Shown here in pieces: positions 26,887-37,438 of a stretch of DNA of 64,000 bases. The stretch's first letter is position 1; each line of letters begins with the position of its first letter. The translations under genes were made by a program, and so were the position numbers. This DNA comes from Aculops lycopersici (lineage: Eukaryota; Arthropoda; Arachnida; Trombidiformes; Eriophyidae). Under the pieces are notes generated by a model. That model worked only from the letters and a program-made list of their open reading frames with translations, made no database searches and had not been told where the DNA came from. Location: positions 9,665,118 to 9,729,117 of the forward strand of contig WNKI01000001.1 of assembly GCA_015350385.1 (NCBI GenBank). The letters are read 5' to 3'.

Positions 26887-28971
26887 CTAGGCGAATCGGA
26901 AATAACCTGGAGCGCCAATGGGGAAACCCTTGCCTCAATGGGATCTTCTGTGTGTTTCTCACTGTGTTGTTTCGCCCTTTTTCTCGCCAGTGTTTGTGCT
27001 TTCCCATTGCGGCGACGTAGCTACCGTCGCCGTCGGGCAGCCGAGAGATTTGTCAAGTCGACAGAGGCAACAACAAGGAAAGAAGAGAGTTGCAAAATGC
27101 TGCGGCTGTTGTTGTTGCGGCATTGAACGCAAGTAGCTGCGGCAGCTCCGTCGCTAGGCGCCATTGGCATAACACAGAAAGTTGGAACGCCGCAGGTCAA
27201 ACTCTCGTCTGAGTCGTCTGCTCGCTCGAGAGCATTTCGCGCTCACACTGGTGAAATTGAAGAGCGTCGCTCATTTGGCCATTGGAATTGCGTGCGTTGC
27301 GCCACTTGGCAAACTGGGCGAGCGTCTGCTCAACTCTCGTTCGATTTCCACTGGGGCGAGTGCATTTCACGGACCCGCACCCCCACCAACTCGGACTAGA
27401 AGCGCCTCCGCGGAAACAAGTGCATGTGGGAGGGAAACAACAACAGCAACAACTAACACTCTGATTAGTGTTTCTCAGAGAATGTTGATGCTGTTGTTGT
27501 TGATAACACATTAGTCTTTGCATCACAATGGACGATAGCGACTCCAAGTCAACAATGACAATCGCAGGCCGGCGAAAGTCGCGAAACTAGCCGCCATTCA
27601 ACCTTAAACTTAGCATCTCGACTTGGAGTCTAATCGGTCCTAGCAAAACTGTTGTAGCTTCAGTGGTGAAAATTAGTTGCATTGGTTCTTGTGGAAAAAA
27701 CAAAAGCCGACCAAACAAAAGGTGTCGATCTGGATGGAGAATTTGTGGCACCGAATCACTGGTCAGGGTTCAAGTCCTCCAATTCTAAGTAGCCGGGCAA
27801 TTAAATTCAATGAGTTTCAAGTAACGATCGAGTCTGACATCAGAGTGGCCCATGAGTTGCTAACAATCTGATTGCCACTCGTCAGCTAAAGATATCGATT
27901 ATTGTTATTGGATGTCGACAGGTGTGGGCTGGCCACGGAGACAAGCGACAAGAGCGGCGCAAATGTGAGTGCTTGCGCTCGGTACATGCCCATAGCAGTC
28001 GGAGAAATCCATTTAAACTGCTCGCCCTGGCCCAGCCTACTAAAGCAAAGGTCTAGCGGTGAAAAGCTCACTCACTTGCAGCCACTTGTTGTTGTTGCTG
28101 TTGTTGGTGCTTTCACCGTTTCCGTTGCTCTTGCATAAGCCACCAAAAGCTGGTGGCTATTTTCCTCCGCTATCAACCAGCAACCTGAAGAACAGGTGAC
28201 AATAATTTCACCAGTGAACTTGCCAAGGTGAAGACTCTGTTAGTGTTGTAGTTTTCTGTTGAAGTTAGGGAGGCAAAGTTGAAAATAAACTAACTCTATG
28301 GAATGACAATAACTAAAATGGCTTTTTACATAATTAGTCGCTCAAGTGGCAAGTTGCTTGGCGCGCTCTCACATTTGCACGACGACGACTACAGCCACCT
28401 GTGAGCCGGTGTCGGTGTCCAGTACTTCCAGCACCAACACAGCAGCAACAGGCGCTAGTCACTTTGGCTGATTTTCTGTAGCTCAAACTTATGCTGTCAA
28501 ATGATCGAGAGTTGGCACCTGTGCATCGTCGTTGATAGCAACAGCAGTTAGCTAGTAGCAGAAGTAGTAGTAGTAGTGGTAGCATAGGTATCAGTACTAA
28601 CGAGCGTCAAGCTTCTCGGCAGGCGACGAAAAAGAGCAGCGGTGGGGAGAAATAGAATGACTTTCCGTTGCCGGTTAAGCAACGAAGGCGGCAACTTGGT
28701 TAGACACCAAACTCATGTTGACAAACCAAGTGATTTTACCAATTTACAAGAGAACAAAGAGCTCACTTGTGCTCATCTCGAAAGAAAACTCTTGGTCATT
28801 TCCACAATCGGGACTCATTCGCTCAAAAGTGAGGCATTGTTTCTCGTTCGAACCAACTTATTTGAAAGAATTAGTTTGAAACCCAACTTCTCTAGAGCAG
28901 ACTACAAGTTTTGATTCGATAAAGTAAAGATAATGAGGATTGACTCAATAAATCGTCTGTAATAAGATAGA
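26603..28971. other. Divergent intergenic region with (GA)n tract
   Basis: 2.4 kb between pyruvate kinase (-) and the Lys/Glu-rich gene (+), so it should contain both promoters. It contains a 32-bp (AG)n tract at 26852-26883, a CCACTTGTTG motif at 28082-28091 and an AGT repeat near 28564. No coding region is supported. Confidence 0.5.
26852..26883. repeat. (AG)16 microsatellite
   Basis: Uninterrupted AG units about 250 bp upstream of the pyruvate kinase start codon, which is typical of GAGA-type promoter elements but could be a neutral microsatellite. Confidence 0.85.
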
Positions 28972-31900
28972 ATGTCTCTGTCAAGTAAATTGTATCTAAA
29001 TATCTCGTCATGTACCATAATAATCCTGTTCAGTTTCACGCTATTGATTCAGATATCGCAAAACCAAAACTCCAGAGCTTTTGGATCTATTTTACCTGCA
29101 AATTTGAATTTCAAGCAAAATACACTCGATAAACAAGATTTAATCCACGAAGACGAATCAACGGTGAGAAAAAATGAGAGCTTCTTTAGGAGGTCTGAAG
29201 GAGGGGAAGATAACGAGAGAACTAACCGGGCATCCAATTCAAATGTTCGCTTATCGAAGATAAGAGAAACACGACATGAACCAATGAAAGACTTTCAAGA
29301 TAATGTTCTCGAGAGATTGGATGCCATCCGAGGTGGGACTCGAGCACCGGAAGTGTACAATCTAAACATTGATTCACCCATAAAGATGGTCACTCTTAGC
29401 GATGAGTCACAGGACCAGGAACAAGACAAGGAGCCAAACTATGATCGCACAGCGGAAGTCTCCAAGTTGGGTTCAGTAAATGAGCAGGTCAAATATGATG
29501 AATCGATTGAGAATGAGGAAACGAGAAATGAAAGGGGCAGGCGAAGTTTCTACGGTTCAGGTCAGGGTGGCTATGAAAGAGTGCCATCATACAATAAGCA
29601 CTCATACTTTAGTTACCCGCCAATGAATACCGCACCTAAGCTAACTAGAATGGCCAGACAGGTGAGCATGAATGTTCCAATGATCCAGCCTCAAAACTCA
29701 GCCTATTTGCCCGAATCGCAGATGGGCGGTAGCGGTCAGATGGTAAGCCACGAGGAACCCACGCAAGATTATGTAGAGCGAGCGCAACAAACACAACAAG
29801 TTCAAGCTCGACTGCCCGTGGAGAGTCCTTCTATGTTTGGTCAACAGATAACCCCAAGTATCCAGACGGGTGGCGACCAATTGGAATCGGGTTCTATTTG
29901 GCACTCGGCAAAGGGTGGAAGCGAGGGTTCCCAATCAAGCGAGAAGTTTGGCCGACGTAACAGTGCCAAGCAACAGGTGCAAGACATCAGATTCAATCAA
30001 TATCAAGAACCGCCACCTAGTAGCGATTCGACCATGGACACGGTTCAATCATACCTGTCGAACGCGGCTAATGGTCACTATAGTGACGCTGCGGAGCCAA
30101 GTGATGAGATCAGGCGCGGCAATAAATTTGACGATTCACCTTTGGGCGAACCAAAATCAATGGCAAGTTTACAACGAGATCAGTCGCAGACACTGAGTGG
30201 AGCTGATAGCTTTGGTCATGAGATGGTGTCAATGGATACTGGAAATGTAGGCGATAGCGAGTATATGGCGAGCGAAAGGCACGAGAAGCCAAAAAAGTGT
30301 GAGCAAGAGGAGGAAGAGCAGGAGTACAAACCAAAGAAGATGGTTGTTGAGAAAAAACATCACCACTATCACCTTCATCATCACCACCTCGAGCTTAAAA
30401 ACAAGCAGAAGAAGGAGGAGAAGAAGGAGGAGAAGAAGTATCCGCAAACGCAGCCGCTCCATCTGGAGATTCGCATAGAGGGCAAGGGAAAAAAGGAGAA
30501 GAGCGAGGGCAAGAAGGACAAAGACAAGTCCAACGGTAAGGAAGGCGACAAGCTTTACATCAAGTTTGCTCACGGTTACGCTAAACCCAAGGGCCAAAGT
30601 TACGAGGGCGACAGTTTCGATCACGAGGAGTATAGTAAGGCAGAGAAAGGTGTTGGAGCAATAGAAGACAAGAAGTCATTAGTGGGGGACGATGAATCTG
30701 CAGGTGATGGTGGTCAGCAAGAAGGTAACAAGGAGGCGCCAAACTTGGCACCTGTGGAAAAAGAGGAAAAAAGTAGCAGCGGTGGAGAGGAATCAAGTGG
30801 CGGCGAAACGGGTGAGAAGGAACAAGATCAAAAGGGTCAATCGAAGACTAGCCAGGGGAGCGGAAGTAAGACTGCCTCATCTGAAGAACAGGAAATGGGC
30901 TATGTGATCAACACAAGCCAGGTGCCGGATCATTACTTCGATATACACGATCACTCAAGTCAAGGTCAGGGCCACAAGGAGAAGAAAGAGGAGAAGGAGG
31001 AGAAAGAGGAGGAAAAAGAGGAGAAGAAAGAGGAGGAGGAAAAGAAGGTTGAGGGAGAAGTTGAGGCTGCAGTTGAAGAGAAAGAGAAACCCAAGGAAGA
31101 GGCCAAGGAGAAACCTAAGAAAGAGGAGAAGAAACCCAAGCAAGAGAAGAAAAAGAAGCAGAATATGGTGAAGAAGGAGAAGAAGAAAAAGGAAGAAGCG
31201 AAGAATGAGGAGGTCAAGGAGGAACCTGAGAAAGAAGAGCAGAAGAAACCGGAAGAGGAAAAGAAACCGGAAGAGAAACCTGTTGAAGAGGAGAAGCCTA
31301 GAGAGGAGGAGAAGAAGGAAGAGGAGAAGGAGGAGAAGAAAGAGGAGAAGGAGGAGAAGAAGGAAGAGGAGAAGGAGGAGAAGAAAGAGGAGAAGGAGAA
31401 GAAGAAGGAGAAGAAGGAGAAAAAGGAGAAGAAGGAGGAGAAGAAGCATGAGCATAAGGGAAAGGAGAAGCACCACAAAAAGGCAAAGCACAATCATATT
31501 GAGTTACATGAGCACAAGCACTTCGAGCACCACGAGCATATAAACTTACACAAGCCTCACGAGCAACAGGAGGAGATAATGGATGAAATTCCGCATGGTC
31601 AGATAGAGGAACCGATTGATATGAACATCCAGAATCACTACCCAAGCGGTGGCGTGATGCAACACTACCCTCAGCACCATAAGCCGATGCCCATCAAGGA
31701 ACATTGGATTGTGCCAGAGATAATCGAGAAACCAAAGAGTAAGAAGCACCCTTATGGAGCCTTAATCATTCAGGACACTAGCGAGCTTGAGAGACACGAT
31801 ATCAAATATCCAGAGAGTGCCAGTTACCACGAGGATATTATCAATCATCCCCATGGTCTGGGCCTGAGTCCATCTAACCACTTTTCACTGATGGGCGCCT

Positions 31901-32040
31901 ACTCAACCCCAGGCATATCCCGTACTGAGAAGACCGGAACCTCTTCAGGGAAAGGTAATGAGTCAAAAGCAGGTGAGCTAGCTGAAGACAAAATAGGTAA
32001 AAATAATCGTCAAGCTAGCGCTGGTCAAAAAAAGCAATAA
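28972..32040 (+). CDS. Large Lys/Glu/His-rich protein with N-terminal signal or anchor
   Basis: 1022 residues; I recognise no family. Residues about 12-28 are hydrophobic (CTIIILFSFTLLIQI), predicting a signal peptide or anchor. Residues 40-460 are hydrophilic and rich in Ser/Gln/Glu. A His cluster (HHHYHLHHHH) lies at about 464-475, a second charged block follows, then at about 665-826 come near-continuous Glu/Lys repeats (EEKKEEKEEKKEE type), then a second His-rich stretch (HEHKHFEHHEHINLHK) and a more ordinary tail (HWIVPEIIEKPKSKKHPYG). The His clusters suggest metal binding. The Glu/Lys block should form long charged helices. The sequence is one uninterrupted frame, and AATAAA signals follow closely, which supports a real gene. 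Confidence 0.75.
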   Translation: MSLSSKLYLNISSCTIIILFSFTLLIQISQNQNSRAFGSILPANLNFKQNTLDKQDLIHEDESTVRKNESFFRRSEGGEDNERTNRASNSNVRLSKIRETRHEPMKDFQDNVLERLDAIRGGTRAPEVYNLNIDSPIKMVTLSDESQDQEQDKEPNYDRTAEVSKLGSVNEQVKYDESIENEETRNERGRRSFYGSGQGGYERVPSYNKHSYFSYPPMNTAPKLTRMARQVSMNVPMIQPQNSAYLPESQMGGSGQMVSHEEPTQDYVERAQQTQQVQARLPVESPSMFGQQITPSIQTGGDQLESGSIWHSAKGGSEGSQSSEKFGRRNSAKQQVQDIRFNQYQEPPPSSDSTMDTVQSYLSNAANGHYSDAAEPSDEIRRGNKFDDSPLGEPKSMASLQRDQSQTLSGADSFGHEMVSMDTGNVGDSEYMASERHEKPKKCEQEEEEQEYKPKKMVVEKKHHHYHLHHHHLELKNKQKKEEKKEEKKYPQTQPLHLEIRIEGKGKKEKSEGKKDKDKSNGKEGDKLYIKFAHGYAKPKGQSYEGDSFDHEEYSKAEKGVGAIEDKKSLVGDDESAGDGGQQEGNKEAPNLAPVEKEEKSSSGGEESSGGETGEKEQDQKGQSKTSQGSGSKTASSEEQEMGYVINTSQVPDHYFDIHDHSSQGQGHKEKKEEKEEKEEEKEEKKEEEEKKVEGEVEAAVEEKEKPKEEAKEKPKKEEKKPKQEKKKKQNMVKKEKKKKEEAKNEEVKEEPEKEEQKKPEEEKKPEEKPVEEEKPREEEKKEEEKEEKKEEKEEKKEEEKEEKKEEKEKKKEKKEKKEKKEEKKHEHKGKEKHHKKAKHNHIELHEHKHFEHHEHINLHKPHEQQEEIMDEIPHGQIEEPIDMNIQNHYPSGGVMQHYPQHHKPMPIKEHWIVPEIIEKPKSKKHPYGALIIQDTSELERHDIKYPESASYHEDIINHPHGLGLSPSNHFSLMGAYSTPGISRTEKTGTSSGKGNESKAGELAEDKIGKNNRQASAGQKKQ
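31300..31446 (+). repeat. 147-nt uninterrupted purine tract inside the coding sequence
   Basis: The plus strand has only A and G across this span, encoding the densest Glu/Lys repeats. Neighbouring sequence is also purine-rich with isolated pyrimidines. The skew keeps other frames open on both strands, which explains several spurious Ser/Phe/Leu-rich antisense frames. Confidence 0.85.
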
Positions 32041-32045
32041 ATACA

Positions 32046-32091
32046 AATAAATACAGTAGTGAGTGGCTAACACTGTCGCACAATGAATAAA
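32046..32091 (+). terminator. Poly(A) signals of the Lys/Glu-rich gene
   Basis: AATAAA at 32046-32051 and again at 32086-32091, 6 and 46 nt past the stop codon. Confidence 0.6.
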
Positions 32092-32322
32092 ATTACATGT
32101 ATATTCAAATTTTCGCGCTCCAAGTTCGACGCGACGCATTGACAGCGACGTGCGGCAAAAAAGAACACTCGAACTCCGGCATTTTGTTCTGCTCATTCAT
32201 CATCCACTTGTTTCACGTTGAACTTCAATCACCTTCAAATACAACCAATCTAAACAAATCAACTATAATTCTTTCACTTTATTATTAAATTATCAATTAA
32301 GGACCTCAAACAAACTATAACT

Positions 32323-32778
32323 ATGGCAGACGAGCGTACTTTTATCATGATCAAGCCCGATGGTGTCCAACGTGGACTTGTTGGAAAAATCATGCAACGT
32401 TTCGAGGAGAAGGGATTCCGCCTAGTGGCCGCCAAGTTTCAGCAAGCCGACGAAGTTTTGTTGTCAAAGCACTACTCCGACCTTTCGAGCAAACCATTCT
32501 TTGGCGGACTAATCCGGTACATGCTGTCGGGTCCAGTTTTCGCCACCGTCTGGGAGGGGAGAAATGTAGTCAAGACCGGCCGTGTTATGTTGGGCGAGAC
32601 CAACCCAGCCGACTCCAAGCCCGGCACCATCCGTGGTGATTATTGTATTGAGGTTGGACGTAATATTTGCCACGGCAGCGACTCTGTCGAAAGCGCAAAG
32701 AAGGAGATTGCCCTCTGGTTCAAGCCTGAGGAGTTGGTTGACTACACTCCATGTGCAAAGCCTTGGTTGTACGAGTAG
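32323..32778 (+). CDS. awd: Nucleoside diphosphate kinase
   Basis: 151 residues, the normal length of a group I NDK (NME1/2, abnormal wing discs). The enzyme transfers the gamma phosphate between nucleoside triphosphates and diphosphates through a phosphohistidine, here His117 in NICHGSDSVESA. Other family landmarks are RTFIMIKPDGVQRGL, GRVMLGETNPADSKPGTIRGD and the C-terminal YE. The start is the first ATG after a short AT-rich leader; an AATAAA follows. It is convergent with the PCTAIRE kinase gene: the two stop codons are 6 bp apart, so their 3' UTRs must overlap. Confidence 0.97.
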   Translation: MADERTFIMIKPDGVQRGLVGKIMQRFEEKGFRLVAAKFQQADEVLLSKHYSDLSSKPFFGGLIRYMLSGPVFATVWEGRNVVKTGRVMLGETNPADSKPGTIRGDYCIEVGRNICHGSDSVESAKKEIALWFKPEELVDYTPCAKPWLYE

Positions 32779-32784
32779 AGACTA

Positions 32785-33390
32785 TCAAGCATCGAATATG
32801 GATTCCCTTTCATTTAAATAATAAACCCGTTCAGGTAAACACGAGAAGAATGGATCTCGTTTTGCTTCCTCGGCTGATATCCTCTCACTTGGTCTAAAGC
32901 GTAAAAATTTCATCAATAGATTCATTCCATCTGCATCCAAACGAGGAACTCGGTGTTCCAATTTCTCGGGTCTGAAGGTTGGAAAGTTGTAACTTTGGTA
33001 CTCGGGGTTGACTAAGATCTCGGGCCAGTTTTGCTTATTCGGTGAACCCAAGCAACTGAATATCAAATATAACTGCTGCCTAACACTCGAACCGGGAAAT
33101 AATGTCCTCCCGCTGGCCATTTCGAAGAATATACAGCCGACTCCCCACATGTCTATCGAATGATCGTAATCGGTGTTACCTAGTAGGACGTCCGGCGGCC
33201 GATACCATAGAGTAACCACCTCGTTGCTGTATGATTTGGTGGGAATGCTTTTAGCTCTAGCTAGACCGAAATCGCAAATTTTCAACTCGCCCCGCGAGTT
33301 TATAAGCAGATTCTGTGGTTTTAAATCTCGGTGTAGAATTTGACGCGAATGACAATACGCAATGCCTCGGAGAAGTTGAAATAATAGGAG
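32785..33390 (-). CDS. CDK16: PCTAIRE-type cyclin-dependent kinase, exon 2 (C-lobe)
   Basis: Encodes 201 residues starting LLLFQLLRGIAYCH right after a minus-strand acceptor (CTCTCAAACAG). It contains the catalytic loop HRDLKPQNLLIN, the DFG-type DFGLARAKSIPTKSYSNE, the APE-region equivalent VVTLWYRPPDVLLG and the DMWGVGCIFFEMASGR block, and ends ERESIFDA. These match CDK16/17/18. The frame runs upstream past the acceptor, but that part (MMHYTTHTPTLKQ) has no homology and is intronic. It completes the kinase begun in exon 1. Confidence 0.92.
   Translation of the reverse strand, partial: LLLFQLLRGIAYCHSRQILHRDLKPQNLLINSRGELKICDFGLARAKSIPTKSYSNEVVTLWYRPPDVLLGNTDYDHSIDMWGVGCIFFEMASGRTLFPGSSVRQQLYLIFSCLGSPNKQNWPEILVNPEYQSYNFPTFRPEKLEHRVPRLDADGMNLLMKFLRFRPSERISAEEAKRDPFFSCLPERVYYLNERESIFDA
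32820..32825 (+). terminator. Poly(A) signal of the NDK gene
   Basis: AATAAA 41 nt past the NDK stop codon, lying within the PCTAIRE kinase coding region on the other strand. Confidence 0.6.
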
Positions 33391-33815
33391 CTGTTTGAGA
33401 GTAGGCGTGTGGGTGGTATAGTGCATCAAACGTTAACGTTTCCGAGTAGAGAGTCAAAAACATTGGAATGATGGCCAAAGTATCCGAATATTAATTCGAA
33501 AATTGAAGATTGAATCAAGTATTTTGAATCGATTTCAAGTTTCGCGAGTTGCATTTAACGCCGGGTTGCGGATGGCAGGTTTTTATCATTCGGTGATTTT
33601 TGAAGTTGTTAATCGTCGAGTGACAACAGAAGAGGGGAATTTGGTTAGATTTATTGAACTGATGCTGAGATTTCAGGTGGTTAGACTTTAGACCGAGTTA
33701 ATTATATGGCTCGGTAGTAGTAGAGGCAACCGGAGGCAGTGGTGGCAATTGGTTGCCAAGCGCTGCCTCTTGGTATCGTTAAACTCAAGTCACTTTCGAG
33801 TGTATCGTCTGCGAC

Positions 33816-33855
<40 letters not shown>

Positions 33856-33856
33856 G
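33816..33856. repeat. (GA)n followed by (CAGA)n microsatellite
   Basis: GA units pass into CAGA units within the PCTAIRE kinase intron. Confidence 0.85.
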
Positions 33857-34179
33857 AAATGAAAGTTGGCGGAACCGAGTGGTTCCTGAAAGCAAAGTCA
33901 ACTTAATGTGGCAGTCTCATGAGCTTGAACCCCACTGGGAAGCTCGTGAATAGCACGAGCGGCGAGGGGACTGACTTTTGAGTGGTGGTTCAGTATGTGT
34001 GCAGCGCGCGTTAAGCTCACCTGAACGAGCTTGCCGTCTGAGCGCCACTTGCACAATCAACACTAACAACAGTCAGTCAAACCACTAGCCTTTTAACAGT
34101 AGTGGGAGGTGGAGACAGCAACAAGTTGGCCGTAAATTGACGGCTTTGCTGTCGTAGTTGTTGTTGTTTTTGTTACTAT

Positions 34180-34252
34180 TGCTGCTGCTGCTGCTGCTGC
34201 TGCCGTCGCCGTCGCCGTCGCCGCCGCTGTAGCCGTAGCCGTAGCCGTAGCC
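34180..34252. repeat. Compound trinucleotide and hexanucleotide repeat
   Basis: (GCT)n then (GCCGTC)n then (GTAGCC)n in tandem within the kinase intron. Confidence 0.8.
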
Positions 34253-34354
34253 CACGACTCACTGAGCACGTCGACGTGGTGACGATGATTCTTCATTAGT
34301 CTACACCTCCAACAACATCAACATAGACAGCATCGTTGGCAACGCTAAACTTAC

Positions 34355-35293
34355 CCGAACGTTATGAATGCTCAACGTGTGGTTGTTCTCCTTCATGTGA
34401 GCATACAAATCTGGACCGACGTACTCAAAGACGAGCGTCAATTTCTTTGGTGTGTGACAGATATCATGCAAAGTTACAATATTGTTGTGTCTTAAATTTC
34501 TCAGCAGCGAGACCTCGCGGATCGCTGTGCACGGAGCGCCTTCGTCGTGTTCCTTGAGCATCTCCTTCAGCGCCACCAGGTCGTTGCTAAGCCGCGAGCG
34601 GCCCATGTAAACAGTGGCATAGGTTCCCTTGCCTAGTCTTTGCAATTTGAAGTAGGATTCAATCTTGCCATAGCCTAAATCGCTTAGCGACTGCCGATGC
34701 TCAATCCGGCTCAATCTGCGCGCCGGCTTCTGGTTGCAGCTGGGGATGGGCGACAAGCTTAGCGCTTGCGGGCTGGTGGGCGGCGATGAGACCACAGGTG
34801 AAGTGGCGATGGCAGAGCAGGCGGACAATTTGCGCGACTTCTCGCTGGCGATGTCATCGTCGTCGCCAACGCTGCTATGTCCACTCGAGGCACTGCTATT
34901 GCAGTTGCTTCTTGGAGAAATGTATAGGTGGTTGTGATGACTTGATAGTAGGTGGTTGTTTTGGTTGGTGGACTTATTGTACTCGGCATGCTCGTTCTCC
35001 TCGCTAATGGGCGCTCTGGTTGAATAGTGACAAATGCTAGCTTGACTTCCCGTATATTCCTCGGTGGCGGCCGAGGATATTGGCGACATGAGACTTGATT
35101 GCAATGAGGAGCCGCTCAAATTAGAGTTCAAACTTAACCTATCTGCATTGAGCATCATCAGGTTGTTACAGTTGCTCACTTGCAAGGATCTTGGAGGCGT
35201 TGGTCTGGTTGCCGCGACATTGGTGTTGGCCGTGATTGTGGCCGCCGCTTTGGCCGGCGGACAGGACAGGTGCGAGATTGTGATCAGCGTCAT
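34355..35293 (-). CDS. CDK16: PCTAIRE-type cyclin-dependent kinase, exon 1 (N-terminal region and N-lobe)
   Basis: 313 residues from ATG 35293. The first 200 or so are Ser-rich and disordered. Then RQSLSDLGYGKIESYFKLQ matches the segment just before the kinase domain of CDK16/17. The glycine loop is LGKGTYATVYMG, the catalytic Lys is in VALKEML, and the cyclin-binding helix is PCTAIRE (EGAPCTAIREVSLLRNL), which names the family. The exon ends after NNHTLSIHNVR at a GTAAGT donor. Joined with exon 2 the kinase is 514 residues, close to family length. PCTAIRE kinases act in neurons, vesicle transport and spermatogenesis with cyclin Y-type partners. Confidence 0.92.
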
Positions 35294-37438
35294 GGCATAG
35301 AATTATTCCTTCTGGCCTCTCGCGTCGGCTTCTTTGTCTTGTTTACTGTCTCTCTCTTCGTCTCGGTCTTTGTCTCTGTGTCTTTCTCTCAATCGATTGA
35401 TCTATCTTCGTGCTGTTTCCAATGTCTTCCTATCAATTCCTCCTTTTCCTCGCTCCTTCTCTTGTTTTCACTGAACAATATAACGCCTCGATGGTTTGCG
35501 CTGCTAATTTTGTTTTTTGTTTTTGTTTTTATTGTATCATGGGCAAGCGAGTGAGTGAGTTATATTTGCACTTGCATCAGTCTATCGATCATTAACTCAT
35601 CTCATGCCGGCCGCTCCAATCGCTGGGACAATGCAAACTATGAGCGATTGTATTCAACAAGTGTATTTTTCGCAAGTGCGTGCCGCTTCACTCCTTTTGC
35701 TTGTTGCTCTCTAAAAGCCGGAATAATACAAACTGATGTATGTTTGTGTGTTGCAACGGGCGCCGCCTTTGCTGCCTGCTGCTCAAACTTTTATCGCCCA
35801 AGTAAACAGCGCGAATCCAATGCGACAACTCCAATGAACGCGCGCAAGCCCCCTTGCCACCAAAGCTTCCAGTCCAGAGGGGATACGGCGAGCGACAGTA
35901 GCGGCTTTGGTGGTGTTCGGCAGCGCTTGCGTCAACACAATGTGCGTGGAAACTGGAATCTCTCTCTCTCTCCCCCCCTCTTTCTCGCTTGATTTCGGCT
36001 TGGCTGCGAGCAATGCAAATTGCAGGGGTTGAACTTACACTTGTTGCTGCCTTCGGTCGCGGCTAGACAGCCGGCAAACAAGCACTTACGCTTCTCTCTC
36101 CCTGTCTCCTCCTTTGCTCTGCCCTAATCGCTTGCCAGCTTGTTTGCACACAAGGAACTGGTTCTCGTCAAGCCAGCTTACAAGAGGAGGTTAAGGCTGC
36201 TGGTTACCTGCAGATAATTGAACAAGCATTGGGGGGCACAACGCTCTAGGTAGAAGGCAGAACAGGTGCGAGGGGTGGCGCTGGTGGTGGTATTCAAATG
36301 CTGCAAAGCCCTCAAACTCGATTATGCGCCAGTGCCAACGACCGCCGGCTTGTCCAGGCTGCAAACACCAAGCTAGAGATTGAGTATGAGTATGAGGAGG
36401 AAGCTATTGTGTCTCTGAAGCGCGATCAGCGTACGTGAGCCAACTGAAGGCAGCTCGAGCGCCTCACCGGCATCTTCGTCATTATTATCGCCACCGCCGA
36501 GAATGCCAGGTGATTTTTCTAACAAATTATTCGAAAGGGACGCGGCGAGGGGAGCTCAATGGCGCACGTAGGCTGCTCACAAGCTGCCACTTTACGGAAC
36601 TTTTGAACAAATCGCCGTGCACGCAAACGGCAATGATCACGTTCGTCTCATTAAACAGCAACGGCGCTAAACTGGCTGGCCAGCTACAAAATTCGATGGC
36701 TTCAGTGAGTGGGATCCCATTTGCTGAAAACTAAGCCTCGATTCTAACGACTTGTTGCCGCCTAGTCTCCGTAGTCCAGATAAAGTGGGGAATCGTACAG
36801 GTAGACAGCTAACGCTCGTTGAAGAGGAAGAGACTTTAGTGACATTTGAATAATTTGAGTCACGCAGCTTAGCGGCGAGCGTCAAGATCTGCCGGCTTTC
36901 ATCGCCACAGGTGAATGAAACGACGACATACTTAGGGCTCGAGGATGTCGTCAAGTTAGTCCTCTGCCAGATCGGAGTAAATCAAATTATTCGTGTTGTG
37001 TAACATACATTGGCGAGAATGACAACAGGATCTTGCCCGTCAGGGAAGTTGGATTTGTGTTGATCTGACTTCCTTCGAACGAATGAATTGAGATTTGATC
37101 CAGCGTGGCCTCGACAAACATCGTGGCCTTATGTGCAGACTTACAAGGCGGTTGTTCTGTATTTCTTGACAAAGGACCTGATTTTGAGGAGGGCGTGGTC
37201 GGGATGTCGGAAAATTGCGGGAATTTCGACCCGCCCCCTTTCCCGTGTTCAGTAACATGGAACACCCGACTTTTCCACTCCACCCCTACTCACCGCACGT
37301 GAACTTGTTTTTTATTCCGCATGTCTCGAAAGTTTTGATTTCGACAAAAAACAACAGTCGCTGACATTTGCACATTTTCTCCTCCCTATTTATTAACATA
37401 TCAGTCAATTAGATATTAGACTAGACACTACTAGAACG
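35294..37438. other. Divergent intergenic region
   Basis: 2.1 kb between the PCTAIRE kinase (-) and PFDN5 (+), which should hold both promoters. I see no further gene. Confidence 0.5.

Larger units (their letters stand above)
33391..34354 (-). other. 964-bp intron of the PCTAIRE kinase gene
   Basis: The minus-strand donor is CGG|GTAAGT and the acceptor CAAACAG|CTC, both in phase 0. The intron contains a (GA)n/(CAGA)n stretch at about 33816-33856 and a compound GCT/GCC/GTAGCC repeat at about 34180-34252. Open frames in it are repeat-driven (for example an Ala/Thr run). Confidence 0.85.

Noticed and set aside
27750..27790. A GGTTCAAGTCC sequence resembling a tRNA T-loop.
   Set aside because: No matching A box or cloverleaf could be drawn around it.
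30955..31497. Long minus-strand Leu-, Ser- and Phe-rich frames opposite the Lys/Glu-rich protein.
   Set aside because: They are artefacts of the purine-only coding tract, which cannot contain stop codons in several frames.
32785..33429. Treating the second kinase exon as a separate short kinase gene starting at MMHYTTH.
   Set aside because: The first residues lack homology. A proper acceptor at 33391 and the donor at 34354 join it in phase to the N-lobe exon.
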